Shown: piece after piece, positions 33,814 to 42,801 of the stretch
How positions within the stretch are numbered: the stretch's first letter is position 1
Layout: every line of letters begins with the position of its first letter
NCBI RefSeq assembly: GCF_013410035.1
Contig: NZ_JACCBW010000003.1
Span: 124,001-188,000 of the forward strand
Source of the DNA: Nocardioides cavernae
GTDB lineage: Bacteria; Actinomycetota; Actinomycetes; Propionibacteriales; Nocardioidaceae
Length of the DNA stretch: 64,000 bases
Reading direction: 5' to 3'
Position numbers and translations under genes: made by a program
The notes under the pieces: generated by a model
The model's input: the letters and a program-made list of their open reading frames with translations, nothing else
Told to the model about the DNA's origin: nothing
The model's database searches: none

Positions 33814-33900
33814 TGGGAGGGCATTCTGAGCACCGCATTTCGGAGTAAACCTGCAGGTCAGCCCCTCGAGGACCCCATCCGGTGGCCCGCGGCCGTCCTA

Positions 33901-33913
33901 TGGGACATGGACG
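33901..33913. mobile_element. Probable right attachment core (attR)
   Basis: The 13 bases tgggacatggacg, identical to 2680-2692, lie inside the HAD motif I codons. Just upstream the coding similarity to the left remnant continues only at amino-acid level (PAAVLWDMD) with synonymous changes. Confidence 0.55.
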
Positions 33914-34533
33914 GCACCCTCGTCGACACCGAGCCCTACTGGATCGACACCGAGTACGCGATGGCGGAGAAGTACGGCGGGACGTGGTCGCAGGAGCACG
34001 CGATGAACCTGGTCGGCAACGCGCTCCTCGACTCGGGTGACTACATCCGCGTCCACATGGGCATCGACCGCACCCCCCAGCAGATCGTCGACGAGCTGCT
34101 CGACGGCGTGGTGGCCCGGGTCGAGGACGACGTCCCGTGGCGTCCAGGTGCCCGCGAGCTCCTCTCCGACCTGCACGACCACGACGTCCCGTGCGCGCTC
34201 GTGACGATGTCGTGGCAGCGCTTCGTGGCGCCGATCCTCGCCCAGCTCCCGTCCGGGACCTTCGCGAGCGTCGTGACCGGCGACCGGGTCGAGCTGGGCA
34301 AGCCGCACCCCGAGCCCTACCTGACGGCCGCCGCCGAGCTGGGCCTCCCGCCGGACCGGTGCCTGGCGATCGAGGACTCCAACACGGGCGCCAAGTCCGC
34401 GGTGGCAGCGGGGTGCACCGTCCTGTGCGTGCCGCACCACGTGCCGATCCTCGAGGGCGAGCGCCGGGTCTTCGCCGACACGCTCGCCGGCCTCGGCGCC
34501 GCCGACCTGGGCGGACTCCTGCGCGACACGTGA
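33907..34533 (+). CDS. HAD-family phosphatase, 5' end altered by element integration
   Basis: The frame encodes a HAD-IA hydrolase. Motif I is W-D-M-D-G-T, VTMSWQRF is motif II, GKPHPEPYL carries the motif III Lys and AIEDSNTGAKSA motif IV. The first ATG is 33907, which starts at the Met of DMDG and would remove the nucleophile Asp just before it. Upstream the frame is open to a stop at 33805 and reads EDPIRWPAAVLWDMDG, but it holds no ATG, GTG or TTG. An ATC at 33877 with GAGG five bases before it sits where relatives begin. The gene is either inactive or uses a rare start codon. Confidence 0.75.
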   Translation: MDGTLVDTEPYWIDTEYAMAEKYGGTWSQEHAMNLVGNALLDSGDYIRVHMGIDRTPQQIVDELLDGVVARVEDDVPWRPGARELLSDLHDHDVPCALVTMSWQRFVAPILAQLPSGTFASVVTGDRVELGKPHPEPYLTAAAELGLPPDRCLAIEDSNTGAKSAVAAGCTVLCVPHHVPILEGERRVFADTLAGLGAADLGGLLRDT

Positions 34534-34579
34534 CACGACCGTGATCACCGTGGTGTGGTCTGGCCCACAGCGTCCGGTC

Positions 34580-34585
34580 TAGGGT
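34580..34585 (+). promoter_or_regulatory. -10 box TAGGGT of the ABC transporter operon
   Basis: TAGGGT lies about 40 bases before the ATG of the binding-protein gene and would give a leader containing GGAAGGA as ribosome site. Confidence 0.45.
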
Positions 34586-34624
34586 GCTGTGCCAACCGCA
34601 TACCGGACGGAAGGACCACCACGG

Positions 34625-36301
34625 ATGTCTCGTACACGCTCCGTAGCTGCATGGACGACAGCAGTCCTGGCAGCAGCCACTCTCGCAGGATGTGCCGAGA
34701 GCCAACGCGACGACGACGGCAGCAGCGGGGGTGGCGAGGACAGCGGGACGTTCGTCTTCGGTGCCGCCGGCGCGCCCGAGATGTTCGACCCCTTCTACGC
34801 CACCGACGGCGAGACGTTCCGCGTCACCCGCCAGATGTTCGAGGGCCTCGTCGGGATCGAGCCGGGCACCGCCGAGGTCGTGCCCGAGCTGGCCACCTCG
34901 TGGGAGCCCAACGAGGACGGCACCGAGTGGACCTTCGAGCTGCGCGACGACGTGAAGTTCCACGACGGCACCGACTTCAACGCCGAGGCCGTGTGCGCCA
35001 ACTTCGAGCGGATGTTCGACCAGAACGAGGCCGGCCAGACCGCCGGTGAGTACTGGGGCTACGTCATGGGCGCGTTCAAGAACGACGCGGCCAACTCGCT
35101 CTACCAGGGCTGCGAGGCCACCGGCGACTACGAGGCCGTGGTCACCATCAGCGGCCCGACGTCGGGCTTCCCGACGATGCTGTCGCTCGCATCGCTGTCG
35201 ATGCAGTCGCCCACCGCGATGGAGGAGGGAGACGCCAACGGCATCGCCGCCGAGGGCGAGGGCTTCAGCTTCCCCGACTACGCCGACAACCCGGTCGGCA
35301 CCGGCCCGTTCACCTTCGGCGAGTACGACGAGGCCAACGGCACCATCACCCTCGAGCGCAACGACGACTACTACGGCGAGCAGGCCGGCGTCAGCGAGCT
35401 CGTCTTCCGGGTGATCCCCGACGAGAGCACGCGTCGCCAGGAGCTCGAGGCCGGCAGCATCAACGGCTACGACCTGCCCAACCCGGTCGACTGGCAGGGC
35501 CTCGAGGACGACGGCAACAGCGTCGAGATCCGCGACGCGTTCAACATCCTCTACCTCGGGTTCAACCTCGACGGCGCCAACCCGCAGCTCAAGGACCCGA
35601 AGGTCCGCCAGGCGCTCTACCACGCGCTGAACCGCGACCAGCTGGTCCAGACCCAGCTGCCCGAGGGCGCGACCGTCGCCACCCAGTTCATGCCCGACAC
35701 GGTGAGCGGCTACAACACCGACCTCCAGCCCTACGAGTACGACCCGGAGGAGGCCAAGCGCCTGCTCGCCGAGGCCGGCGCCGAGGGCATGGAGCTCACC
35801 TTCGCCTACCCGACCGAGGTGAGCCGGCCCTACATGCCGGACCCGGAGAAGATCTACGAGGCGCTGCGCACCGACCTCGAGGCGGTCGGCGTGAAGGTCA
35901 ACGTCAAGACGGCGTCGTGGAACGGCGGCTACCTCGACAACGTCACCGCCGGTCGCTACGACGCCTACATCCTGGGCTGGACCGGCGACTACGACTCCCC
36001 GTTCAACTTCATCGGCACGTTCTTCGGCAACCTCAAGGAGAACGACTTCGGCACCAAGGGCATGCCCTGGGGCAAGCAGCTCGCCGACGACCTCAAGGCC
36101 GCCGACGCGATCGTCGACGAGGGCGAGCGGGCAGCCGCGTTCGAGGAGATCAACGGCCAGATCATGGAGGAGTACCTCCCCGGCCTGCCGATCAGCCACT
36201 CGCCGCCCGCGCTGGTGGTCGGTCCCGGGGTCGACGGCGTGGTTCCCAGCCCGCTGACCGCGGAGGAGTTCGACTCGGTCACGGTCGAGGGTGGGCAGTG
36301 A
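34625..36301 (+). CDS. ABC transporter substrate-binding lipoprotein, family 5 (dipeptide/oligopeptide type)
   Basis: The 558-residue product starts MSRTRSVAAWTTAVLAAATLAGC, a lipoprotein signal with the Cys at about residue 23, then a Gly/Ser/Asp-rich linker. The family 5 fold follows: PEMFDPFYATDGETFRVTRQMFEGLVGIEPG, LATSWEPNEDGTEWTFELRDDVKFHDG, NPVGTGPF and DPKVRQALYHALNRDQLV. It captures peptides or similar solutes outside the membrane for the permeases encoded next. ATG 34625 is preceded by GGAAGGA. A strong hairpin follows the gene, suggesting it is made in excess over the permeases. Confidence 0.9.
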   Translation: MSRTRSVAAWTTAVLAAATLAGCAESQRDDDGSSGGGEDSGTFVFGAAGAPEMFDPFYATDGETFRVTRQMFEGLVGIEPGTAEVVPELATSWEPNEDGTEWTFELRDDVKFHDGTDFNAEAVCANFERMFDQNEAGQTAGEYWGYVMGAFKNDAANSLYQGCEATGDYEAVVTISGPTSGFPTMLSLASLSMQSPTAMEEGDANGIAAEGEGFSFPDYADNPVGTGPFTFGEYDEANGTITLERNDDYYGEQAGVSELVFRVIPDESTRRQELEAGSINGYDLPNPVDWQGLEDDGNSVEIRDAFNILYLGFNLDGANPQLKDPKVRQALYHALNRDQLVQTQLPEGATVATQFMPDTVSGYNTDLQPYEYDPEEAKRLLAEAGAEGMELTFAYPTEVSRPYMPDPEKIYEALRTDLEAVGVKVNVKTASWNGGYLDNVTAGRYDAYILGWTGDYDSPFNFIGTFFGNLKENDFGTKGMPWGKQLADDLKAADAIVDEGERAAAFEEINGQIMEEYLPGLPISHSPPALVVGPGVDGVVPSPLTAEEFDSVTVEGGQ

Positions 36302-36333
36302 GCCCCACCCGCTGACCGACCGACGTGCGTGGC

Positions 36334-36365
36334 GTCCGGGGGCCGTCCGACGACGGCCCCCGGAC
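36334..36365 (+). terminator. Intercistronic hairpin after the binding-protein gene
   Basis: GTCCGGGGGCCGT (36334-36346) and ACGGCCCCCGGAC (36353-36365) form a perfect 13-pair stem with a 6-base loop. No U-tract follows, and the next gene starts 25 bases later. It could be a partial terminator or a 3' stabilising structure that sets the binding protein above the permeases. Confidence 0.6.
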
Positions 36366-36390
36366 CCGCGCGAGCGTGTGAGGAGAACCC

Positions 36391-37401
36391 TTGATCCGCT
36401 TCGTCGTACGACGACTGCTCCAGATGTGCCTGGTCGTCCTCGTCCTGTCGATGCTCGTCTTCGCCTGGCTGCGCTCGCTGCCCGGCGGACCGGTGTCGGC
36501 GATGCTCGGCGAGCGCCAGACCGAGGAGCGCCGCGCCGCCCTCGAGGCCGCCCTCGGCCTCGACCAGCCGCTCCCCGTGCAGTACCTCAAGTTCCTCGAG
36601 CGAGCCGTCCAGGGCAACTTCGGCGTCTCCACCAAGGTCCTGCCGGGTGAGGACGCCTTCCAGGTGTTCCTCGACCGGCTGCCGGCCACCGTCGAGCTGT
36701 CGTTCCTCGCGATGCTGCTCGCGATCGTCCTCGGCATCCCGCTCGGCTACCTCGCCGCGCGCCGCCGAGGCTCCCTCACCGACACCGGTGCGGTGATCTT
36801 CTCGCTCGTCGGCGTGGCCGTGCCGGTCTTCTTCACCGCGTTCCTCCTCAAGTACTTCTTCGCCGTCGAGTGGAACCTGCTGCCCGTCTCGGGACGCCAG
36901 AGCACCGGCCTCGACGCCACGCGGGTGACCGGCATGTTCGTCCTCGACGGCGTCCTCACGCGCGAGTGGGACGCCGCCTGGGACGCCCTCAAGCACCTCA
37001 TCCTCCCGTCGCTCGCGCTCGCGACCATCCCGTTCGCGGTGATCTTCCGCATCACCCGCGCCGCGGTGCTCGACGTGCTCGACGAGGACTACGTCCGCAC
37101 GGCCGAGGCCAAGGGCCTCACCGCCCGCGTGATCCGCGCCCGCCACGTCCTGCGCAACGCGATGCTGCCCGTCGTGACCACCATCGGCCTGCAGGTCGGC
37201 GGCCTGCTCGCGGGTGCCGTGCTCACCGAGACCGTCTTCTCGTTCCGCGGCGTCGGCGACGCCCTGGCCACCGCCTTCCGGGAGAAGGACTACCCCGTGC
37301 TCCAGGTGCTGATCATGGCGGCAGCCGTGATCTACGTCCTCGTCAACCTGCTGGTCGACGTCGCCTACGCGATCATCGACCCCCGGATCAGGACGAGGTG
37401 A
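36391..37401 (+). CDS. ABC transporter permease (DppB/OppB type)
   Basis: The 336-residue product has the N-terminal MIRFVVRRLLQMCLVVLVLSM segment and FAWLRSLPGGP, typical of DppB proteins. There are six membrane helices, and the cytoplasmic coupling loop is EDYVRTAEAKGLTARVIRARHVLRNAMLPV. It forms half of the membrane channel. The start is TTG 36391 with GAGGAGA upstream; it is followed after four bases by the second permease. Confidence 0.92.
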   Translation: MIRFVVRRLLQMCLVVLVLSMLVFAWLRSLPGGPVSAMLGERQTEERRAALEAALGLDQPLPVQYLKFLERAVQGNFGVSTKVLPGEDAFQVFLDRLPATVELSFLAMLLAIVLGIPLGYLAARRRGSLTDTGAVIFSLVGVAVPVFFTAFLLKYFFAVEWNLLPVSGRQSTGLDATRVTGMFVLDGVLTREWDAAWDALKHLILPSLALATIPFAVIFRITRAAVLDVLDEDYVRTAEAKGLTARVIRARHVLRNAMLPVVTTIGLQVGGLLAGAVLTETVFSFRGVGDALATAFREKDYPVLQVLIMAAAVIYVLVNLLVDVAYAIIDPRIRTR

Positions 37402-37405
37402 CCCG

Positions 37406-38374
37406 ATGACCGACCCCACCTCGCCGCAGCGCCGGTCGTACGGCAGCCTCCGCAAGGACCGCATCGACCAGCTCGCGACCGCGGGCACCGTCACCGAGGA
37501 GCCGGGCGTCTCGCTGATCCGCAGCGCGTGGCATCGCCTGCGCCGCAACCCGGTCTTCCTCATCGGCGCCGGCATCACGCTCCTGTTCGTCGTGCTGGCG
37601 GCCATCGCCCCCTGGGTCGCCCCGTGGGACGTCACCGCCACCCCGCTGCTCGACAAGGTCCGCCCGCAGTCCAACCCCGTGCCCGGGCCCGAGGCCGGCC
37701 ACCTGCTCGGCGCCGACGACCGTGGGCGGGACCTGTTCTCGCGCCTGCTCGTGGGCAGCCGCCAGACGCTGGTCGTCGGCGTGGTGGCGACGCTCTTCGG
37801 CCTGCTCGGCGGACTCACCCTGGGCACCGTCGCCGGCGCGATCGGCGGCTGGGTCGACTCCCTGGTGATGCGGATCGTCGACGTCATGCTGTCGATCCCG
37901 TCGCTGCTGCTGGCCTTCACGGTCGCCTCGCTCGCGCGCAACCCCAGCCAGTGGACGCTGGTCATCGCCATCGCGATCATCCAGGTGCCGATCTTCGCGC
38001 GGCTGCTGCGCGGGTCGATGCTCGCGCAGCGGGGCAGCGACCACGTGCTGGCGGCACGCTCCCTCGGCGTCAGGCCGGGCGCGATCGTCTTCCGCCACAT
38101 GCTGCCCAACTCGCTCGGCCCGGTGATCGTGCAGGCGACCCTGTCGCTGGCGGTGGCGATCATCGACGCCGCCGCCCTGTCGTTCCTCGGCCTGGGCAAT
38201 CCCGACCAGAGGCAGCCCGAGTGGGGGCAGATGCTCGGGCGCGCCCAGCCCTTCATCACCGAGGCGCCCCACCTGGCGTTCTACCCGGCGGGCTGCATCA
38301 TCGTGGTCGCCCTCGGCTTCACGCTGATGGGCGAGTCGCTGCGCGAGGCCCTCGACCCGAAGTCACGGAGGTGA
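37406..38374 (+). CDS. ABC transporter permease (DppC/OppC type)
   Basis: The 322-residue product has the DppC N-terminus (a cytoplasmic leader, then [29 protein letters not shown]) and the [22 protein letters not shown] box. The coupling loop is [31 protein letters not shown]. It pairs with the upstream DppB-type subunit. ATG 37406 lies four bases after the preceding stop, within one operon. Confidence 0.92.
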   Translation: MTDPTSPQRRSYGSLRKDRIDQLATAGTVTEEPGVSLIRSAWHRLRRNPVFLIGAGITLLFVVLAAIAPWVAPWDVTATPLLDKVRPQSNPVPGPEAGHLLGADDRGRDLFSRLLVGSRQTLVVGVVATLFGLLGGLTLGTVAGAIGGWVDSLVMRIVDVMLSIPSLLLAFTVASLARNPSQWTLVIAIAIIQVPIFARLLRGSMLAQRGSDHVLAARSLGVRPGAIVFRHMLPNSLGPVIVQATLSLAVAIIDAAALSFLGLGNPDQRQPEWGQMLGRAQPFITEAPHLAFYPAGCIIVVALGFTLMGESLREALDPKSRR

Positions 38375-38379
38375 CCTCG

Positions 38380-39396
38380 ATGACCCAGACCACCCACACC
38401 CGCCGCTCGCCGGGCACCGGCGAGCCGCTGCTCTCGGTGCGCGACCTGCGCGTCACCTTCCAGCGCCACGGCGAGGAGGCGTTCACCGCCGTCGACGGTG
38501 TCAGCTTCGACGTGCGCCCCGGCCAGACCGTAGGCCTCGTCGGCGAGTCCGGCTGCGGCAAGTCCGTGACGTCGCTCGCGATCATGGGGCTGCTCCCGGC
38601 GCGCGGCAACAGGGTCGAGGGCTCCGCCGTCTTCGACGGCGAGGACCTGCTGGGGCTGTCGCCGTCGCAGATGCGCGACCGGCGTGGGGCCGAGATCGCG
38701 ATGATCTTCCAGGACCCGCTGTCCTCCCTCAACCCGGTGATCACGATCGGGCGCCAGGTGACCGAGGTGATGGAGCGCCACCAGGGGCTCAGCCGCAAGG
38801 AGGCCATGCCGAAGGCCGCCGAGCTCCTCGAGCGCGTCGGGATCCCCGACCCGAAGGCCCGGCTGGTCAACTACCCCCACCAGCTCAGCGGCGGCATGCG
38901 GCAGCGGGCGCTCATCGCGATGGCACTGGCCTGCAACCCGCGACTGCTGATCGCCGACGAGCCCACGACGGCCCTCGACGTCACGATCCAGGCGCAGATC
39001 CTGGCCCTGCTCAAGGAGCTCGTGGTCGACACCGGCACCGCCCTGGTGATGATCACCCACGACCTGGGTGTCGTCGCCGGGCTCTGCGACGAGGTCAACG
39101 TGCTCTACGCCGGCAAGGTCGTGGAGCGCGGCGGACGGCACGGGCTGTTCGCGCGCCCGCGCCACCCCTACACCGTCGGCCTCCTCGACTCGATCCCGCG
39201 GCTCGACGCGCCCCGCGGCGAGAAGCTCTCGCCGGTGCCGGGCTCGGTCGCCGACAACCTGCCGTGGACCTCGGCGTGCGCCTTCGCGCCCCGCTGCTCC
39301 CACGTCGTGGACACCTGCACCCGCGAGACCCCGCAGTGGGAGGGCGACCAGGTCGTCGGCTTCCGCTGCTTCAACCCGATGGGGGAGGCCCGATGA
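38380..39396 (+). CDS. ABC transporter ATP-binding protein (DppD/OppD type)
   Basis: The 338-residue product has Walker A GESGCGKS, signature [19 protein letters not shown], Walker [15 protein letters not shown] and a switch His in [11 protein letters not shown]. The C-terminal oligopeptide-transporter extension ends with three Cys in the [14 protein letters not shown] region, which in some DppD/OppD proteins binds an iron-sulfur cluster. It powers transport together with the next gene product. Start ATG 38380; its stop overlaps the next start (ATGA). Confidence 0.92.
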   Translation: MTQTTHTRRSPGTGEPLLSVRDLRVTFQRHGEEAFTAVDGVSFDVRPGQTVGLVGESGCGKSVTSLAIMGLLPARGNRVEGSAVFDGEDLLGLSPSQMRDRRGAEIAMIFQDPLSSLNPVITIGRQVTEVMERHQGLSRKEAMPKAAELLERVGIPDPKARLVNYPHQLSGGMRQRALIAMALACNPRLLIADEPTTALDVTIQAQILALLKELVVDTGTALVMITHDLGVVAGLCDEVNVLYAGKVVERGGRHGLFARPRHPYTVGLLDSIPRLDAPRGEKLSPVPGSVADNLPWTSACAFAPRCSHVVDTCTRETPQWEGDQVVGFRCFNPMGEAR

Positions 39397-40556
39397 GCGC
39401 CACGCCGGCCACGCCCGCCGCGTCCACGACGCCGGCGGAGGCGGGCAGCGACGTCCTCGTCGAGGTGCGCGGCCTTGAGGTGCACTTCCCGATCAAGAGC
39501 GGGATCGTGTTCGACCGCACAGTCGGCCACGTCCGTGCCGTCGACGGGGTCGACCTCAGCATCCGCCGCGGCGAGACGTACGGCCTGGTGGGGGAGTCCG
39601 GCTGTGGGAAGTCGACCCTCGGCAAGGCCATCCTCAACCTCGAGCCTCCGACCGCGGGGTCCGTCGTGTTCGACGGCACCGACATCGCCTCCCTGACCGG
39701 GGAGGACCTGCGGCGCGAGCGCAAGCGGTTCCAGATGGTGTTCCAGGACCCGATGTCGAGCCTCGACCCCCGCCAGACGGTCGAGTCGATCCTCGTGGAG
39801 GGCATGCGCGCCCACGGCCTGGCCGACGACAAGGCGGCCACGCAGGCGCGGCTGCGCGAGCTCATGTCCGCCGTCGGGCTCCCGCCGGCGGGCCTGTCCA
39901 AGTACCCCCACGAGTTCTCGGGTGGCCAGCGCCAGCGCATCGGCATCGCGCGGGCCCTGTCCGTCGGCCCCGACCTCATCGTCGCCGACGAGCCGGTCAG
40001 CGCCCTCGACGTCTCGATCCAGGCGCAGGTGATCAACCTGCTGCAGGACCTGCAGGACGACCTCGGGCTGACCTACCTCGTCGTCGCCCATGACCTCGCG
40101 GTCGTGCGCCACATCAGCGACCGGATCGGCGTGATGTACCTCGGGGGCCTCGTCGAGGAGTCCGACGCGGCCGAGCTCTACGACCTGCCGCTGCACCCCT
40201 ACACGCGCGCCCTCATGTCCGCGGTGCCCGTGCCCGACCCCCGGGTCGAGGACTCGCGCGAGCAGATCCTGCTGACCGGGGACCTGCCCTCGCCCGCGAA
40301 CCCGCCCACCGGCTGCCGCTTCCACACGCGGTGCCCGTGGCGGCAGGAGACGCGCTGCGACACCGAGCGCCCGCAGCTGCGGGTGGTCGAGGCCGAGGGG
40401 GTGTCCTCCGGGCACCGGGTGGCGTGCCACTACGCCGAGCAGATCGCCGCGGGCGAGCTGCAGCCGCACGCGGTGGACCCGGTGGTGGTCACCGAGGGCT
40501 TCGGTGGTCCCGACGTCGACGACGCCCCGCACAACCTGGCGATCGGCGAGGTCTGA
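39393..40556 (+). CDS. ABC transporter ATP-binding protein (DppF/OppF type)
   Basis: The 387-residue product has Walker [13 protein letters not shown], signature [17 protein letters not shown], Walker [15 protein letters not shown] and [12 protein letters not shown]. The C-terminal oligopeptide extension ([16 protein letters not shown]) follows. It begins with an Ala/Thr-rich leader, then [31 protein letters not shown]. It completes the binding protein, two permeases and two ATPases of a dipeptide-type importer. It ends six bases from the convergent RecB-like gene. Confidence 0.92.
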   Translation: MSATPATPAASTTPAEAGSDVLVEVRGLEVHFPIKSGIVFDRTVGHVRAVDGVDLSIRRGETYGLVGESGCGKSTLGKAILNLEPPTAGSVVFDGTDIASLTGEDLRRERKRFQMVFQDPMSSLDPRQTVESILVEGMRAHGLADDKAATQARLRELMSAVGLPPAGLSKYPHEFSGGQRQRIGIARALSVGPDLIVADEPVSALDVSIQAQVINLLQDLQDDLGLTYLVVAHDLAVVRHISDRIGVMYLGGLVEESDAAELYDLPLHPYTRALMSAVPVPDPRVEDSREQILLTGDLPSPANPPTGCRFHTRCPWRQETRCDTERPQLRVVEAEGVSSGHRVACHYAEQIAAGELQPHAVDPVVVTEGFGGPDVDDAPHNLAIGEV

Positions 40557-40562
40557 CCGGGC

Positions 40563-41507
40563 TCAGTCCTGCGACTCGTCGACCGTGGCGTCCACGGGTC
40601 GCGGGGTCCGCTCGGGCAGCGGCGGGACGGTCCCGCCCTTGGTCGGGCAGAACTCGTGGAACGAGCACCAGTCGCACAGGCGCGACGGGCTCGGTCGCCA
40701 GTCACCGGTCTCGGTGGCGAGGCTGATCGCGCGCCAGAGGGCCTCGACCTTGCGCTCGGTCGCGAGCAGGTCCTGCTCGTCCGGCTCGTAGCGGACGATC
40801 TCGCCGTTGCCGAGGTAGACCAGCTGGAGCACCGACGGCACGATGCCCCGCACGCGCCACATGACCAGGGCGTAGAACTTCATCTGGAACAGCGCCTTGG
40901 CCTCGAAGCCCTCGGCGGGGGACCGGCTCGTCTTGTAGTCGACCACCCTGATGCGGCCGTCGGGCGCGATGTCGACCCGGTCCACGAAGCCGCGCAGCAG
41001 CAGCCGCGAGTCGAGCAGGGCCTCGACGTAGAGCTCGCGCTCCGCCGGCTCGAGGCGGCGCGGGTCCTCGAGGTCGAAGTAGCGGTCGAGCACGGTGCGA
41101 CAGGACACGAGCCACGCGGCGAGGTCGGGCCCCTCGCCGCCGAACATCTCCTCGAGCCCCGGCTCCGCCTCCAGGACGGTCTCCCACGCCGGCAGCAGCA
41201 TGTCGGCGGCCCGGTCAGGGGTGCGGTCGGGGGCGTCGAGGTCGAAGAGGTCCTCCAGCACCTTGTGCACCACGGTGCCGCGGACGGCGGCGGGCGACGG
41301 CTCCTCGGGGAGCCGGTCGATCGTGCGGTAGCGGTACATCAGGGGGCAGGCCATGAAGTCGCCCGCGCGGCTCGGCGAGAGCGCGCCCAGCACGTCGACA
41401 CCGTCGACCGGCGTGGAGACCCGCTCGGCCGGCGACGCGGGCGGGGCCGGGGACGGGGAGGGGGAGGGGGACGGGGAGGGGGACGGGGACGGATCGTGGA
41501 GCGACAT
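40563..41507 (-). CDS. RecB-family exonuclease (PD-(D/E)XK, Cas4-like)
   Basis: The 314-residue product starts with a Pro/Ser repeat tail (residues 6-27), then ALSPSRAGDFMACPLMYRYR. GTVVHKVLEDLF carries the His, GRIRVVDYKTSR carries the D...D-x-K nuclease site, QMKFYALVMWR the following helix, and a Cys cluster (CDWCSFHEFC) closes a Cas4/AddB-like iron-sulfur arrangement. It is a single-domain nuclease often found near the proteasome block in actinobacteria; its exact DNA repair role is not shown here. The repeat leader is encoded by a G-rich purine tract at about 41450-41490. Confidence 0.85.
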   Translation of the reverse strand: MSLHDPSPSPSPSPSPSPSPAPPASPAERVSTPVDGVDVLGALSPSRAGDFMACPLMYRYRTIDRLPEEPSPAAVRGTVVHKVLEDLFDLDAPDRTPDRAADMLLPAWETVLEAEPGLEEMFGGEGPDLAAWLVSCRTVLDRYFDLEDPRRLEPAERELYVEALLDSRLLLRGFVDRVDIAPDGRIRVVDYKTSRSPAEGFEAKALFQMKFYALVMWRVRGIVPSVLQLVYLGNGEIVRYEPDEQDLLATERKVEALWRAISLATETGDWRPSPSRLCDWCSFHEFCPTKGGTVPPLPERTPRPVDATVDESQD

Positions 41508-41585
41508 GACGCGGTCACCCTAGGTGAGGCGTACGACAGTGCCGGGGCGCCGCTCCCGGGCGGGGTCGGCGTGGGTGGGGTTCGT

Positions 41586-41591
41586 TAGGGT
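41586..41591 (+). promoter_or_regulatory. -10 box TAGGGT for the site-2 protease gene
   Basis: TAGGGT, six bases, GTG 41598. This fixes the leaderless start. Confidence 0.6.
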
Positions 41592-41597
41592 CGAGGG

Positions 41598-42767
41598 GTG
41601 GCCGAGCCGACCGACGCAGCCCCCGGCACGGGGGGCTCCCGCCCCGGTCCGCGCGCGCCCGGGACCCTGCGGATCGGCTCCATCGCGGGGATCGACGTGC
41701 TCATCACCGGCTCGTGGTTCATCGTGGCGCTGCTGATCTCGGTGACGTTCGCCCCGCGGATCGAGGCGTCCGAGCCCGGGCTCGGCTTCTGGAAGTACGT
41801 CGCCGGCTTCGTCTTCGCCGTCGTGCTCTACCTCTCGGTGCTGCTGCACGAGGCCTCGCACGCCGTGGTCGCCCAGCGCCGCGGCTACGGCGTCCACTCG
41901 ATCACCCTCCACTTCCTGGGCGGGATGACCGAGATCGACGGCCAGTCGCGCCGGCCACGCGACGAGTTCTGGATCGCCGTGGTGGGGCCGCTGACGTCGA
42001 TCGCCGTGGGCGTGGCGGCGGCGGCGGTGTGGTGGGTCGTGCCCGACGGCCTCCTCCGGGAGGCCGTGTTCGGTCTGGCCGGCGCCAACCTCGTCATCGG
42101 CGTGCTCAACCTCGTCCCCGGGCTGCCCCTCGACGGCGGCCGGGTGCTCAAGTCGGCCGTGTGGGGCGCCTCCGGCGACCAGCACCGCGCGACCATCGTC
42201 GCCGGGTGGGGCGGCCGGCTGACCGCCCTGGCGCTCCTCGCCTGGCCGGTCGTGCAGGAGCCCCTCATCGGCGAGCCGCCGACGATCGTCGACCTGGTCC
42301 TCGTCTTCATCCTGGGGCTCTTCCTGTGGACCGGCGCGACCGCCGCGATGGCGCACGCCCGGGTCCGCCAGCGCCTGCCCGCGCTGGTCGCACGCCCCCT
42401 CGCCCGGCGTACGCTCACCGTCCCCGAGGACCTCCCGCTGGCCGAGGCGGTGCGTCGTGCGCAGGAGGCCCAGGCGGGCAGCATCGTCACCGTCGCGCCG
42501 GACGGCACGCCCCTCGGCATCGTCAGCGAGGCCGCCGTGACGGCGATGCCCGCCGAGCGTCGGCCTTGGGTCGCGGTGTCGACCGTGGCCCGCACGATGG
42601 AGTCGGGCCTGACCCTCCCCGCCACCGTCGCCGGCGAGGACCTCATCCTCGCCATCAGCCGTCGCCCCGCCGAGGAGTACCTCCTCGTCGAGGAGGACGG
42701 TCGCATCTACGGCGTGCTCTCCACCGCGGACGTCGACCGTGCCTTCCGCGACAACGCCCGCCGCTGA
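41598..42767 (+). CDS. Site-2 protease family (M50) intramembrane metalloprotease with CBS domains
   Basis: The 389-residue product has several membrane helices. The zinc site is HEASH (in VLLHEASHAVVAQRRGYGV, near residue 83) and the third ligand is in NLVPGLPLDGGRVL (near residue 173). Two CBS-like units occupy residues about 260-385 (SIVTVAPDGTPLGIVSEAAV, YLLVEEDGRIYGVLSTADVD). Such CBS-bearing site-2 proteases cleave membrane-embedded anti-sigma factors or similar proteins and may sense nucleotides through CBS. The GTG start is set by the -10 spacing. Confidence 0.9.
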   Translation: MAEPTDAAPGTGGSRPGPRAPGTLRIGSIAGIDVLITGSWFIVALLISVTFAPRIEASEPGLGFWKYVAGFVFAVVLYLSVLLHEASHAVVAQRRGYGVHSITLHFLGGMTEIDGQSRRPRDEFWIAVVGPLTSIAVGVAAAAVWWVVPDGLLREAVFGLAGANLVIGVLNLVPGLPLDGGRVLKSAVWGASGDQHRATIVAGWGGRLTALALLAWPVVQEPLIGEPPTIVDLVLVFILGLFLWTGATAAMAHARVRQRLPALVARPLARRTLTVPEDLPLAEAVRRAQEAQAGSIVTVAPDGTPLGIVSEAAVTAMPAERRPWVAVSTVARTMESGLTLPATVAGEDLILAISRRPAEEYLLVEEDGRIYGVLSTADVDRAFRDNARR

Positions 42768-42788
42768 GGGATTCGGCCCCGCAGCAAC

Positions 42789-42794
42789 TAGGGT
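42789..42794 (+). promoter_or_regulatory. -10 box TAGGGT for trmI
   Basis: TAGGGT, seven bases, ATG 42802. Supports the chosen start over the upstream in-frame ATG. Confidence 0.6.
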
Positions 42795-42801
42795 TCCGGC
42801 C

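Larger units (their letters stand above)
2680..33913. mobile_element. Integrated mobilizable element carrying a defence island
   Basis: The segment is bounded by the two 13-base core copies in a split HAD gene. Inside the right end are an excisionase-like gene and a tyrosine integrase reading inward. A near-identical 30-base direct repeat (29/30) lies inside each core. A MobF relaxase gives transfer potential, but no coupling protein, VirB4-like ATPase or replication initiator is recognisable. This fits an integrative mobilizable element better than a self-transmissible one. Cargo includes a GHKL/Z1/AIPR/Dcm/Vsr defence island and several orphan genes. A second pair of recombinases (29134-31889) suggests a composite built by more than one insertion. 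The boundaries are inferred. Confidence 0.75.

Noticed and set aside
33683-36199. Antisense frame of over 800 codons over the HAD and binding-protein genes
   Set aside because: The translation is Val/Leu/Gly-biased without motifs; the plus strand encodes recognisable proteins.
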